A stretch of 44,861 nucleotides of DNA from Ureibacillus sp. (GTDB taxonomy: Bacteria > Bacillota > Bacilli > Bacillales_A > Planococcaceae): the NCBI GenBank assembly GCA_031178355.1, contig JAPSJC010000014.1, positions 1 through 44,861 on the forward strand. Direction: 5' to 3'. Both the position numbers and the translations under genes were made by a program. Below are positions 16,657 through 24,447 of the stretch, in pieces. Every line of letters begins with the position of its first letter. Within the stretch, counting starts at the first letter, position 1. The notes beneath the pieces were generated by a model, which searched no databases, was not told where the DNA came from, and was given only the letters and a program-made list of their open reading frames with translations.

Positions 16657-16831
16657 TAAGATAGCCCTCCACATAGTTTCCTATATGACAATCCTGCACT
16701 TATTCAATGCAGAACCAGCTTCAAGATCAATGAGTATACTTGAAACTTCGGCAAATTCCCCTTTTCACAAATTTCAATGGGTCTCATTACCCTCAAAATG
16801 TGTACTAATGGTTTTTGCGCCTCTATCCTTA
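16657..16831 (-). ncRNA. Lysine riboswitch (L-box) upstream of dapA
   Basis: Read on the minus strand, the leader has the conserved L-box pieces in order: AGAGGCGC at the 5' side of the first stem, GAAAAGGGGAA followed by TTGCCGAAG, a GCTGGTTCTGCA segment, a GGATTGTCAT segment, and GTGGAGGGCTATC closing the first stem. The outer strands AAGGATAG and CTATCTT can pair. The L-box binds lysine and turns off downstream genes. With the terminator just after it and dapA next, lysine should stop transcription. The exact ends are estimated by eye. Confidence 0.9.
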
Positions 16832-16871
16832 CTTCAATATTTTTGAAATAAGTATGTATTTAATTATCAAA

Positions 16872-16900
16872 ATAATAAAGCTTTTTCGAACAAAAAGCAA
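16872..16900 (-). promoter_or_regulatory. Likely sigma-A promoter of the riboswitch-dapA unit
   Basis: On the minus strand TTGCTT (16900-16895), a 17-base spacer and TATTAT (16877-16872). Transcription would start about 35 bases before the lysine aptamer. Confidence 0.5.
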
Positions 16901-17054
16901 TAGAAATCCAAAAAGTCCCCAATAATATTTGTAAAATTATTTTCTACAAAAAATGAGTGCTGTTTGATTAGTAACCGTCCATTTATCACTACGCATGGAG
17001 AGCATATTAACGCTTTGTAAATTTAATTTATATTATGTTAATTATAGGTAAATT

Positions 17055-17642
17055 ATGAGCATATACGATAACTATAGGGATAGAAAGTATGCAAGGTTTA
17101 AAACCCTAATAAAGACGATTGTAGGTGAAAACGTGAAAAATATAAATAGAATACCTTTAAAACTTTATTTTTACGCATTTATTGGATTAATTATAATTAG
17201 TTTTTATTTCTATTTCCAAAATCACCCTGCAATATTAATTAGAACAGAAATTTCTCCAATCGATGATATGACCTATAACCAATTAGGTTTATATGACAAA
17301 GTAGAATTTTTAGATAGAAGTAAGCTCCAAGAGTTGACTTTCACTTTGAAAGTGAATTACTCAAATAATGTTGAAAATCTGGAAGTTAACATCCCTCAAT
17401 ACTTTACCGACTTGTTAGGTAGTGAGATTTACCTAGGTGCAAAATATAAGGAGCATAATGACGCTGAAACATATCAGTTTATCCATGAGGCGGAGATTAT
17501 ATTATTTACAGGTCAGGTAAGTAGAGAAGAGATAAAGAAACTGTTACAGGAAGGGAATATATTATTAACATGGGATCGAAAAGGGAAGAGAGAACAACAA
17601 ACATACAATATTGGTGAAACAGTTCTTTATACCAAACAGTAA
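17055..17642 (+). CDS. Unrecognised single-pass membrane protein
   Basis: A 195-residue protein I do not recognise. A basic N-terminus is followed by one membrane helix (YFYAFIGLIIISFYFYF, about residues 38-54), then about 140 polar residues, probably outside the cell, rich in beta-forming segments. No catalytic motif is seen. The ATG at 17055 has only a weak site. An in-frame GTG at 17133 (residue 27) follows AGGTGAAAAC and would put the helix closer to the N-terminus, so the real protein may be about 169 residues. It is a monocistronic gene with a terminator directly after the stop. Confidence 0.62.
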   Translation: MSIYDNYRDRKYARFKTLIKTIVGENVKNINRIPLKLYFYAFIGLIIISFYFYFQNHPAILIRTEISPIDDMTYNQLGLYDKVEFLDRSKLQELTFTLKVNYSNNVENLEVNIPQYFTDLLGSEIYLGAKYKEHNDAETYQFIHEAEIILFTGQVSREEIKKLLQEGNILLTWDRKGKREQQTYNIGETVLYTKQ

Positions 17643-17643
17643 T

Positions 17644-17676
17644 AACCCCCGATGTCTAAAAGATATCGGGGTTTTA
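17644..17676 (+). terminator. Terminator of the membrane-protein gene
   Basis: The CCCCGATGTCT arm and the AGATATCGGGG arm pair with one G-T pair around a short A-rich loop, followed by TTTT. Confidence 0.82.
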
Positions 17677-17702
17677 TAAGTGCACATTATTATGTATCAA
17701 CA

Positions 17703-18167
17703 TTATGTTCGTTGTTTTTTACCTTTTACAAAGTATTGAATAATCACACTTAAAATAAGTAGTAAAACGATTAAGACACCAATATATTGTAAATTTAGCA
17801 TTAGTAATTGCCATCCATTTTTAAATGCTAATATTAAATCAATCAGTATAACGTGAGCAATTAGAAGAAGAAAAAGTTTGTTGAATTTGGAGTCGTGTTT
17901 TGAAACAATCGCTTTTCCCATCTGCCATAACAATATTAGTAAGGTAAGGATACCTAGGAATAATAAAAAAGTTGGTAATAACAAATTCCATAGGAAACTA
18001 ATTTGGTCATTTCCATCAAAAACAAGATCTACTAGAGAAGTTCCTGTTTCAACCTCTAACATTAACGGACCAGATAACCATTTGGATAATAAAAACATAA
18101 GAAATGTTAAGGCTAGTCCAACTGAATATAGCATTAAATCTAGGCTTTCATGTACTTTTTTAGACAC
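17703..18167 (-). CDS. Small four-helix membrane protein, unknown
   Basis: A 154-residue hydrophobic protein with predicted membrane helices at about 11-32, 59-81, 97-115 and 125-147, and short polar loops. The end KGKKQRT is basic and probably cytosolic. I do not recognise a family. The start is GTG with GGGGAGAG 7 bases upstream, which supports translation. It is convergent with the preceding membrane-protein gene and has no functional neighbours. Confidence 0.68.
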   Translation of the reverse strand: MSKKVHESLDLMLYSVGLALTFLMFLLSKWLSGPLMLEVETGTSLVDLVFDGNDQISFLWNLLLPTFLLFLGILTLLILLWQMGKAIVSKHDSKFNKLFLLLIAHVILIDLILAFKNGWQLLMLNLQYIGVLIVLLLILSVIIQYFVKGKKQRT

Positions 18168-18437
18168 AAAGGTTCTCTCCCCTCAAAATACAATAAATAA
18201 TGGTAATTAAATGTATGTTGGAGAGAAAGAAATTAAAACGAAGAAATATATAACAGAGTACCTATAATTTTTATTATTTTAACAATTTATAAATTTAGAG
18301 GTTTAGACGAAATGGATGGATTGTATTTTTGTTCTAGTATCCCGTGTTGTTTGGTTGTATAGACGTCGCTTTGCAGACGACCATAAAAGCAAATAGTATT
18401 ATGTCTAACATGTAATAAAAGCTTTTGTACTAGCTTC
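18168..18437. other. Intergenic region upstream of the ssp gene, left part
   Basis: AT-rich and without a plausible gene. A GTCG ... CGAC inverted pair near 18364-18380 is the only structure I see, and it is short. Confidence 0.4.
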
Positions 18438-18465
18438 TTTTATCAATATTTTAATATTGATAAAA
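18438..18465. repeat. Perfect 28-base palindrome upstream of the ssp gene
   Basis: TTTTATCAATATT, TT, AATATTGATAAAA: a perfect 13-bp inverted repeat. A second palindrome (GGATAAT CT ATTATCC, 18475-18490) follows within 10 bases. It could be a terminator-like hairpin or protein-binding site; nothing in the window names the protein. Confidence 0.6.
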
Positions 18466-18467
18466 AT

Positions 18468-18496
18468 GAATGATGGATAATCTATTATCCATAACA
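18468..18496 (+). promoter_or_regulatory. Possible sigma-G promoter of the ssp gene
   Basis: GAATG (18468-18472), a 17-base spacer and CATAACA (18490-18496) resemble GnATR / CAtnnTA, with one mismatch in the -10 element. The transcript would carry about 65 bases of leader including the hairpin at 18529-18560. Confidence 0.4.
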
Positions 18497-18528
18497 ATTG
18501 TTAATTTTTTATAATGTATTAAAAAAAG

Positions 18529-18560
18529 CCTCCTTGTGCATTCTAAATGACACAAGGAGG
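18529..18560 (+). promoter_or_regulatory. Hairpin that pairs away the ssp ribosome binding site
   Basis: CCTCCTTGTG (18529-18538) pairs perfectly with CACAAGGAGG (18551-18560) around a 12-base loop. The 3' arm is the ribosome binding site of the ssp gene, which starts 9 bases later. Read on the minus strand the same hairpin is followed by seven T and would act as an intrinsic terminator. Either or both roles are possible. Confidence 0.7.
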
Positions 18561-18568
18561 TGATAGAA

Positions 18569-18784
18569 ATGGCATCTAACAACAACGGTAGTTCAAATAA
18601 GTTAGTATTTCCTGGGGCACAAGCAGCAGTGGATCAAATGAAATATGAAATTGCACAAGAGTTTGGTGTTCAGTTATCGGCAGATAATTCTTCACGCGCA
18701 AACGGTTCAGTAGGTGGAGAGATTACCAAACGCCTTGTGCAAATGGCTGAAGCACAATTAAGAGGTAGAACTCCTAACGAATAA
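18569..18784 (+). CDS. Alpha/beta-type small acid-soluble spore protein
   Basis: A 71-residue DNA-binding spore protein that coats and protects spore DNA and is degraded at germination. The family marks are present: [15 protein letters not shown], the GPR protease site EIAQEFGV, and the second DNA-binding segment [16 protein letters not shown]. The ATG at 18569 follows AAGGAGGTGAT; a GTG three codons earlier lies within that site. The gene is monocistronic with a terminator at 18798, and its ribosome binding site lies inside a perfect hairpin. Confidence 0.95.
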   Translation: MASNNNGSSNKLVFPGAQAAVDQMKYEIAQEFGVQLSADNSSRANGSVGGEITKRLVQMAEAQLRGRTPNE

Positions 18785-18797
18785 TATATGTGTTTAT

Positions 18798-18832
18798 AAG
18801 GTTGATTCAATTTATTGGATCAGCCTTTTTTA
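18798..18832 (+). terminator. Terminator of the ssp gene
   Basis: AAGGTTGATTCAA (18798-18810) and TTGGATCAGCCTT (18815-18827) pair with two G-T pairs and are followed by a T-run. Confidence 0.85.
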
Positions 18833-18961
18833 TTTTCTAACAATTTCGACTCTTTCTTATTCAAGTTATCGCCAGAAATTAATGAACATATACACTCTCA
18901 ATAGAAATAATTTTTACGTTATTCAATGAAACGTCATGAATGTTTCATAAGGAAATGAATA

Positions 18962-18992
18962 AAGGGATGTTCCAGAGCTTGGAACATCCCTT
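18962..18992 (-). terminator. Terminator of the Mrr-like gene
   Basis: AAGGGATGTTCCA and TGGAACATCCCTT form a near-perfect stem directly after the stop codon of the minus-strand gene; the tail on that strand is TTTATTCATTT. Confidence 0.75.
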
Positions 18993-18996
18993 CATT

Positions 18997-19662
18997 TTAT
19001 CTGTGTAAAATCAAAGAAAGTGCTGTAGCGAATCGATATTTCTTATTAGATGTTTTTAACATCGTTATTAATTCATCTCGATCAACAAGCTGGATATCTT
19101 TTGTATTTGCTAGTTTTTTTGCTGAAGAAGTAAAATATTGATTTGTTATAATGATTGCACCGTTAGCTTCATAGTTTCTTACTTCCCATAGAATTTCGTG
19201 AATTGCTTTTACCCCAATTTTATTTTCTTTACGTTTTGTTTGAATAATATATTTTTGAGGCCCTTTTTTTATGATTAAATAGGATGAAAATTCGTTAGAG
19301 TCTTTTGTTAACTCAGTTTCATACCCATACTTCTCAAAAAGAGATCTTAAGTATCGAACTATTTCTAAACAACTAAGTTCATCAATTTTTGTAGAACTAA
19401 TATTTTTACGTAAAGGTAACTTTTTAAGAGTGAATACAATTGACTTAAAAAGACGGTTCAACAAACTAAAGAAAAAAACACCAAATGGTTTATATAACAA
19501 TGCTAATGCAATTAATAGTAAGGCGTAGAAATATAAATTAGTTAGATTCGGCTTTATCGATAGTGAACTAAGGAATGTGATAACGATTCCAAAGCCAAAT
19601 ATACTTACTAACAGGAGTTGTGTTAGTTTATTTTCCTTTAATCTAGAAGTTTCTCGACTCAT
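18997..19662 (-). CDS. Membrane-anchored Mrr-like restriction-endonuclease-fold protein
   Basis: About 221 residues: two N-terminal membrane helices (about 14-34 and 43-68), then a cytosolic Mrr_cat-type domain (about 95-205). The domain begins with a helix SCLEIVRYLRSLFEKYGY, has the strand YIIQTKR carrying the Q-x-K half of the catalytic site (Q141, K143), and ends with GAIIITNQYFTSSAKKLANTKDIQLVDRDEL. The acidic residue of the first strand, usually in a G-x-D-L context, is replaced by SSYLII, so nuclease activity is doubtful. Related proteins are often annotated as restriction endonucleases, though many bacteria have them without methylases. AAGGGA sits 8 bases before the chosen ATG; another ATG three codons upstream overlaps that site. 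Confidence 0.78.
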   Translation of the reverse strand: MSRETSRLKENKLTQLLLVSIFGFGIVITFLSSLSIKPNLTNLYFYALLLIALALLYKPFGVFFFSLLNRLFKSIVFTLKKLPLRKNISSTKIDELSCLEIVRYLRSLFEKYGYETELTKDSNEFSSYLIIKKGPQKYIIQTKRKENKIGVKAIHEILWEVRNYEANGAIIITNQYFTSSAKKLANTKDIQLVDRDELITMLKTSNKKYRFATALSLILHR

Positions 19663-19847
19663 TGCTGTCATCCCTTAATATTTTTTTAATAGTATCGTCA
19701 ATAATTGCACAAATTATGAACGTTGAAGATGAATGTGAATTTAACTTAGTTCATTTAGGAAGAACTTCATAAAAGTTGTTGAGTAAGCAAATAAACATGG
19801 CAATTTCGATGAGGTTTACATTCAATATAAAATAAGGAGATGAGTTT

Positions 19848-21110
19848 ATGTCGAATAATCAAATACCGAGAGAAGATGGAATAGACCATACATTACCTCT
19901 TTTAAAAGAGGGATACGAGTTCATTATGAATAGAAAAAGAAGTTTCAATTCTCAAATTTTTGAAACACGAATAATGGGGAAAAAGTCAGTATGTATGAGT
20001 GGTAGAGATGCAGCTCAAGTTTTTTATGATACTGATATGTTTAAGAGGGAAGATGCTGCTCCTAACCGATTGGTTCAAACATTGTTTGGTAAAAATGGTG
20101 TTCAAACACTCGATGGTGAGGCACATAGACACCGTAAACAAATGCATATGTCGGTTATGCATGAACAGAATGTAGAGAAATTTAAAGAGATCTCAGTTCA
20201 ATATTGGGAAAAGGCACTTGATGAATGGAGTAAAAAAGAAGATATCATATTGTATGATGAAGTGAAGAAATTACTTTGTAAAGTGGCTTGTTTATGGGCA
20301 GGAGTACTTGTTGAAGAAGAGGAAATTAGCTGGTTAACCAAAGAATTAAGTGAAATGTATGAAGGTGCTGGAGCAATAGGACCAACACATTGGAAGGGAA
20401 GAAGTGCTCAAAATCAAGTAGAGAAGTGGATGTTGGCATTAGTTGAAAAAGTACGTGATGGTAGACTAATACCACCTGAAAATACAGCGTTACACCAATT
20501 TACTTGGCATAAAGATTTGGATGGCAATTTATTAGACCCATCAATCGTCGTAGTGGAAATGATGAATATTTATAGACCGATTGTGGCAATTTCGGTTTAT
20601 ATTAACTTTGTTGCGCTAGCATTAATTCAACATCCGGATGAAATAGATAAACTAAAAAATGGTGATGAGAAATACACTTACATGTTTATAGACGAAGTAC
20701 GAAGATATTATCCTTTTTTCCCATTTGTTGCGGCAAAAGTAAAAGAAGATTTTACTTGGAGAGATTATAAGATTGAAAAAGATACCTTGGCTTTCCTAGA
20801 CCTTTATGGGACGAATCATGACGAAAACTTATGGTTATATCCAGAAGAATTCAATCCTAACCGCTTTGCAGACCAAATGAACGATCGTTTTAGTTTTATA
20901 CCACAAGGCGGTGGTGAATATTTAACGGGACATCGTTGTTCTGGAGAACAGTTAACAATAGAAATGATGAAAGTAAGTTTAGATTACTTTGTTAACCATA
21001 TGGAGTATGAAGTACCAGAGCAAGATTTTTCATTCGAAATGAATGAGTTTCCTGCCATCCCACGTAGTAGAATCGTATTAAGAAATGTCGAAAGAAAATT
21101 AACCCATTAA
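19848..21110 (+). CDS. CYP152-family P450 fatty-acid peroxygenase
   Basis: A 420-residue P450 of the CYP152 family (P450 BS-beta, SP-alpha, OleT), which uses H2O2 to hydroxylate or decarboxylate fatty acids without a redox partner. The CYP152 marks are present: the carboxylate-binding R243-P244 (NIYRPIVA), E283-x-x-R286, and the glycine-rich haem loop QGGGEYLTGHRCSGE with C364. The residue matching BS-beta Q85 / OleT H85 is Q86 (GVQTLDG), so hydroxylation is expected to dominate over alkene formation. AAGGAG precedes the ATG. nrnB follows only 23 bases later and may be co-transcribed. Confidence 0.93.
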   Translation: MSNNQIPREDGIDHTLPLLKEGYEFIMNRKRSFNSQIFETRIMGKKSVCMSGRDAAQVFYDTDMFKREDAAPNRLVQTLFGKNGVQTLDGEAHRHRKQMHMSVMHEQNVEKFKEISVQYWEKALDEWSKKEDIILYDEVKKLLCKVACLWAGVLVEEEEISWLTKELSEMYEGAGAIGPTHWKGRSAQNQVEKWMLALVEKVRDGRLIPPENTALHQFTWHKDLDGNLLDPSIVVVEMMNIYRPIVAISVYINFVALALIQHPDEIDKLKNGDEKYTYMFIDEVRRYYPFFPFVAAKVKEDFTWRDYKIEKDTLAFLDLYGTNHDENLWLYPEEFNPNRFADQMNDRFSFIPQGGGEYLTGHRCSGEQLTIEMMKVSLDYFVNHMEYEVPEQDFSFEMNEFPAIPRSRIVLRNVERKLTH

Positions 21111-21133
21111 TCAATTCCGTTCGAGGTGAAAAA

Positions 21134-22321
21134 ATGTACAAATTGTTATCTCATAATGACTTAGATGGGGTTGGTTGTGGAATTTTAGCAAAATTAGCAT
21201 TCGGACAAGATGTTAAAGTTCGTTACAATTCAATAGCGTCCCTAAACCGTGAAATTCAATTCTTTTTGGAAAATGATAGTTCTGATATTTTTTTATTTAT
21301 TACAGACCTTTCACCAAATGAAGAAAATGAATTGAAGTTGCAAGAGTTTTATGAAGAGCATGGAAATGTACAGTTAATCGACCATCATAAGACAGCCATC
21401 CATTTAAATGATTATAAATGGGGATATGTTCTACTTGAAGATGCGATTGGGCGGTTAACGAGTGCAACTTCACTATTTTATGAATATCTAGTGTCCAATA
21501 AATATCTTGAAGAAACTAATGCAATTGTGGAGTTTGTTGAGCTTGTACGACAGTATGACACATGGGAATGGGAAAAAAATGAGAACCATAAAGCCCATTC
21601 ATTAAATTCTCTGTTTTATCTCGTCTCTATAGATGAATTTGAAGAAACCATGTTAGAACGTCTTCAATCAAGTGATCATTTTGATTTTGATGATTTTGAA
21701 AAGAGACTTCTTAATATGGAAGAGGATAAGATTGAACGATATATCCGACGTAAACGTAGAGAGATTGTACAAGCAAAAGTGGGTGATTATTTTGCTGGTA
21801 TAGTGTATGCGGAATCCTATCATTCAGAATTAGGAAATGAATTAGGCAAAGAACACCCACATCTAGATTATATAACGATATTAAATATGGGAGGAAAACG
21901 GATATCCTTCCGTACTATTCATGATCATGTAGATGTTTCAGAAGTAGCGAGTAAGTTTGGCGGTGGAGGCCATCAAAAAGCTTCTGGGTGCAATCTAGTT
22001 GATGAAGCGTATAAGTTATACGTTTTAGATACATTTAAGCTAGATCCTATTCAAGAGGATGCAAAACGTAATCGTTACAACTTAAAAGAGTCGACTTTTG
22101 GTGCGATGTACAAGGATCGAGAGGGTAATCAATTCCTTATTTATCCTAAAGCTGAAAAATGGCATATTAATCGAAATAAAAAATTGATGGATCAATCGTT
22201 TATTAGTTTCCAAGAGGCTGAGTTATTATTAAAGAGAAAATATGAAGCATGGTTAGTAAGAGATGAAGATTTTGTTGAATATTTAATGAATGAAGTGAAA
22301 AAGAATTCTCCAGAAAAATAA
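21134..22321 (+). CDS. nrnB: DHH-family oligoribonuclease NrnB
   Basis: A 395-residue DHH/DHHA1 phosphoesterase. The N-terminal domain has SHNDLDGVG (6-14) and the DHH motif LIDHHKTA (81-88); the C-terminal DHHA1 domain has the substrate-binding KFGGGGHQKASG (274-285). The length and the N-terminus, with an aspartate-rich start and AKLAFG, match B. subtilis NrnB (YngD), a nanoRNase degrading short RNA and possibly pAp-type nucleotides, rather than the shorter NrnA. GAGGTG precedes the ATG. It lies closely behind the P450 gene but has no evident functional link to it. Confidence 0.88.
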   Translation: MYKLLSHNDLDGVGCGILAKLAFGQDVKVRYNSIASLNREIQFFLENDSSDIFLFITDLSPNEENELKLQEFYEEHGNVQLIDHHKTAIHLNDYKWGYVLLEDAIGRLTSATSLFYEYLVSNKYLEETNAIVEFVELVRQYDTWEWEKNENHKAHSLNSLFYLVSIDEFEETMLERLQSSDHFDFDDFEKRLLNMEEDKIERYIRRKRREIVQAKVGDYFAGIVYAESYHSELGNELGKEHPHLDYITILNMGGKRISFRTIHDHVDVSEVASKFGGGGHQKASGCNLVDEAYKLYVLDTFKLDPIQEDAKRNRYNLKESTFGAMYKDREGNQFLIYPKAEKWHINRNKKLMDQSFISFQEAELLLKRKYEAWLVRDEDFVEYLMNEVKKNSPEK

Positions 22322-22351
22322 TTACTACCATATACATTGGTTGATGAATCC

Positions 22352-22392
22352 GAATCCGTAAATTGATAAGGTTTACGGATTTCTTCTTTCAT
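22352..22392 (+). terminator. Terminator of nrnB
   Basis: AATCCGTAAA (22353-22362) pairs with TTTACGGATT (22372-22381), followed by a T-rich stretch. Confidence 0.8.
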
Positions 22393-22411
22393 TTTGTAGA
22401 TAGCAGTCTGT

Positions 22412-22449
22412 AAAAAAGCTCCTAGATATATTCAATCTAAGAGCTTTTT
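22412..22449 (-). terminator. Terminator of the unknown 220-residue gene
   Basis: On the minus strand AAAAAGCTCTTAGAT and ATCTAGGAGCTTTTTT pair with one mismatch and end in a T-run, 15 bases after the stop codon. Confidence 0.82.
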
Positions 22450-22464
22450 AGTACGAATTCAATT

Positions 22465-23127
22465 TTATAAGTCATCTGCTTCGGGAATGTCTAGTAGGTT
22501 ATATTGGAACTCCCATTTACTTGGATCTAGTAAGACTTCTTGTGGTAATTGAAAACCTGCTCCTAAAAAAATGGTTGTTCCTTGAGTGGCGATTACCATA
22601 GTTTCTAATTGGTTGTCCGTTTTTCTATAGATATCACCAATGGCTATAGATAATTCATCCTGTAAGTTTGATTGGTCATCATCTAAGGTTTGTCCAAGTT
22701 GCGGATCCTTATATTCGATTGGTTTACTTTCCTCATGCCTACCGGGCACCATTAATAAGTACTCTGAATGCTTGATACCGTTTGAATGGTTCGTGATAAC
22801 GCCTTGTCTATCTACTGAAGCAACAATCTCAATCTCGTTTAGCGAATAATGATCTAAATAATCTGGATCTGGATTCGTTATTAAAATATAATCACCAACT
22901 TCTGCAACCTTTTTACTGAGGGTATATTTTTTATAGTTAAAGATGAAGCTATCATGCTCCTTTGGCTGATATCTTTCAATCTCTTTTGCACTACAAAGAT
23001 GTTGTGATAAATCCCTCAATCTCATTAAATGGATAGATAATTTATACACAGGTTTAACTGCATAAACTCTATGTAATTCATTATTAAAGTAAACAAATTG
23101 TCCTTTCCGGACTTGAAATAAATTCAC
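22465..23127 (-). CDS. Unrecognised cytosolic protein
   Basis: A 220-residue protein I do not recognise. There is no signal peptide or membrane segment. The first half is basic and beta-rich, with two SH3/KOW-like stretches (RKGQFVYFNNELHRVYAVKP at about 7-26 and EVGDYILITNPDPDYL at about 76-91). The second half is acidic (pI low at EADDL end) and has a helix around LQDELSIAIGDIYR. This looks like an adaptor or binding protein rather than an enzyme. The start is GTG with AGGTG 7 bases upstream, and it has its own terminator, so it is a real gene. Confidence 0.65.
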   Translation of the reverse strand: MNLFQVRKGQFVYFNNELHRVYAVKPVYKLSIHLMRLRDLSQHLCSAKEIERYQPKEHDSFIFNYKKYTLSKKVAEVGDYILITNPDPDYLDHYSLNEIEIVASVDRQGVITNHSNGIKHSEYLLMVPGRHEESKPIEYKDPQLGQTLDDDQSNLQDELSIAIGDIYRKTDNQLETMVIATQGTTIFLGAGFQLPQEVLLDPSKWEFQYNLLDIPEADDL

Positions 23128-23330
23128 CAGATCACACCTACCTAAAAATATTCTTATTATTGGTTAGTATTAGTAATTATTCTCTTTCTATAAGGAGAAA
23201 TTCATAGAAGTATGTATTTTTCACTTTGAAATCCCAAAAATTGAAAAGACTTAACTTTGTCATGTATGATGAATGCAATACATACCCAATTCTTAACATT
23301 AAAGAATGAGTAATAATAGGAGGAAAAAGA

Positions 23331-24389
23331 ATGGAATTAGGATTAACTACATTTGTTGAAACAACTCCTGACGTCAATACAGGAGAAGTGAAAAGTCACG
23401 CGGAACGTTTACGTGAGGTTTTAGAAGAGATTATTTTAGCTGATGAAGTTGGTTTAGATATTTTTGGAGTTGGAGAACATCATCGTAAAGATTATGCGTG
23501 TTCTACCCCGGCCGTTTTATTAGCGGCTGCAGCAGCGAGAACGAAAAATATTCGACTTTCTAGCGCTGTAACTGTTCTTTCGTCAGATGATCCTGTACGT
23601 GTATTCCAAGAATTTTCTACGGTTGATGCGATTTCAAATGGACGTGCTGAAATCATGGCAGGACGCGGTTCATTTATTGAGTCGTTTCCGCTTTTTGGAT
23701 ACGATTTAAAAGACTATGATGAATTATTTGATGAAAAATTAGATTTACTACTAAAAATTCGAGAGAACGAAATTGTGAATTGGGAAGGTAAACATCGCCC
23801 ATCTATACATAATCGAGGAGTTTACCCCCGACCAGTACAAGATCCGTTACCAGTTTGGATTGCTAGTGGCGGAACACCACAATCAGTAGTTCGGGCAGGT
23901 GCCCTAGGGTTACCGTTAGCATTAGCAATAATTGGAGGAAGTCCACTTCAATTTGCCCCGCTTGTTAACCTTTACTATAAAGCAGCACAACAAGCCGGAC
24001 ACGATAAGTCAAAATTAACTGTTGCAACACATTCACATGGCTTTATTGCTGATACAACAGAAATAGCAATAGATAAATTCTTCCCTCCTACCCAATATGC
24101 AATGTCCAAAATTGGACGAGAACGTGGATGGGGTGATTACACAAGAGCGACTTTTGATCATGCAAGAAGTTTAGAAGGTGCTTTATATGTAGGTGATGTG
24201 AAAACTGTCGCAGAGAAGATTATTTTCCTTCGTAAGAATGTCGGTGTGACACGTTTTATGCTTCACTGTCCTGTTGGATCAATGCCACATGAAGATGTCA
24301 TGAGAGCCATTGAGCTTTTAGGTAAAGAAGTTGCTCCTATTGTGCGTGAGGAAGTAGCAAAATGGGAATTGGAGAATTCAGAAAAATAA
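23331..24389 (+). CDS. LLM-class flavin-dependent oxidoreductase
   Basis: A 352-residue bacterial-luciferase-like protein, an FMN- or F420-dependent TIM-barrel oxidoreductase. Family marks are GLDIFGVGEHHRKDY (about 40-54), the RLSSAVTVLSSDDPVRVFQ segment, GRAEIMAGRGSF and the C-terminal GALYVGDVKTVAEKI. Members of this group are usually putative oxidoreductases of unknown substrate. AGGAGG precedes the ATG by 8 bases. It is monocistronic. It is only distantly similar to the two LLM proteins in the sulfur operon, so its function should not be assumed to be the same. Confidence 0.88.
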   Translation: MELGLTTFVETTPDVNTGEVKSHAERLREVLEEIILADEVGLDIFGVGEHHRKDYACSTPAVLLAAAAARTKNIRLSSAVTVLSSDDPVRVFQEFSTVDAISNGRAEIMAGRGSFIESFPLFGYDLKDYDELFDEKLDLLLKIRENEIVNWEGKHRPSIHNRGVYPRPVQDPLPVWIASGGTPQSVVRAGALGLPLALAIIGGSPLQFAPLVNLYYKAAQQAGHDKSKLTVATHSHGFIADTTEIAIDKFFPPTQYAMSKIGRERGWGDYTRATFDHARSLEGALYVGDVKTVAEKIIFLRKNVGVTRFMLHCPVGSMPHEDVMRAIELLGKEVAPIVREEVAKWELENSEK

Positions 24390-24403
24390 CTCCAAATATT
24401 AGT

Positions 24404-24447
24404 AAAGAGTTGTTTTGTGGACTTTGTCTGTGGAACAGCTCTTTTTT
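24404..24447 (+). terminator. Terminator of the LLM oxidoreductase gene
   Basis: AAAGAGTTGTT (24404-24414) pairs with AACAGCTCTTT (24434-24444, one G-T pair), then T-run. Confidence 0.72.

Noticed and set aside
16652-16846. 64-residue plus-strand frame
   Set aside because: It lies wholly antisense to the lysine riboswitch aptamer, whose conserved elements explain the sequence.
23331-24389. Assigning the solitary LLM oxidoreductase to the sulfur operon functions
   Set aside because: It is 14 kb away, monocistronic and only generally similar to the operon's LLM proteins.
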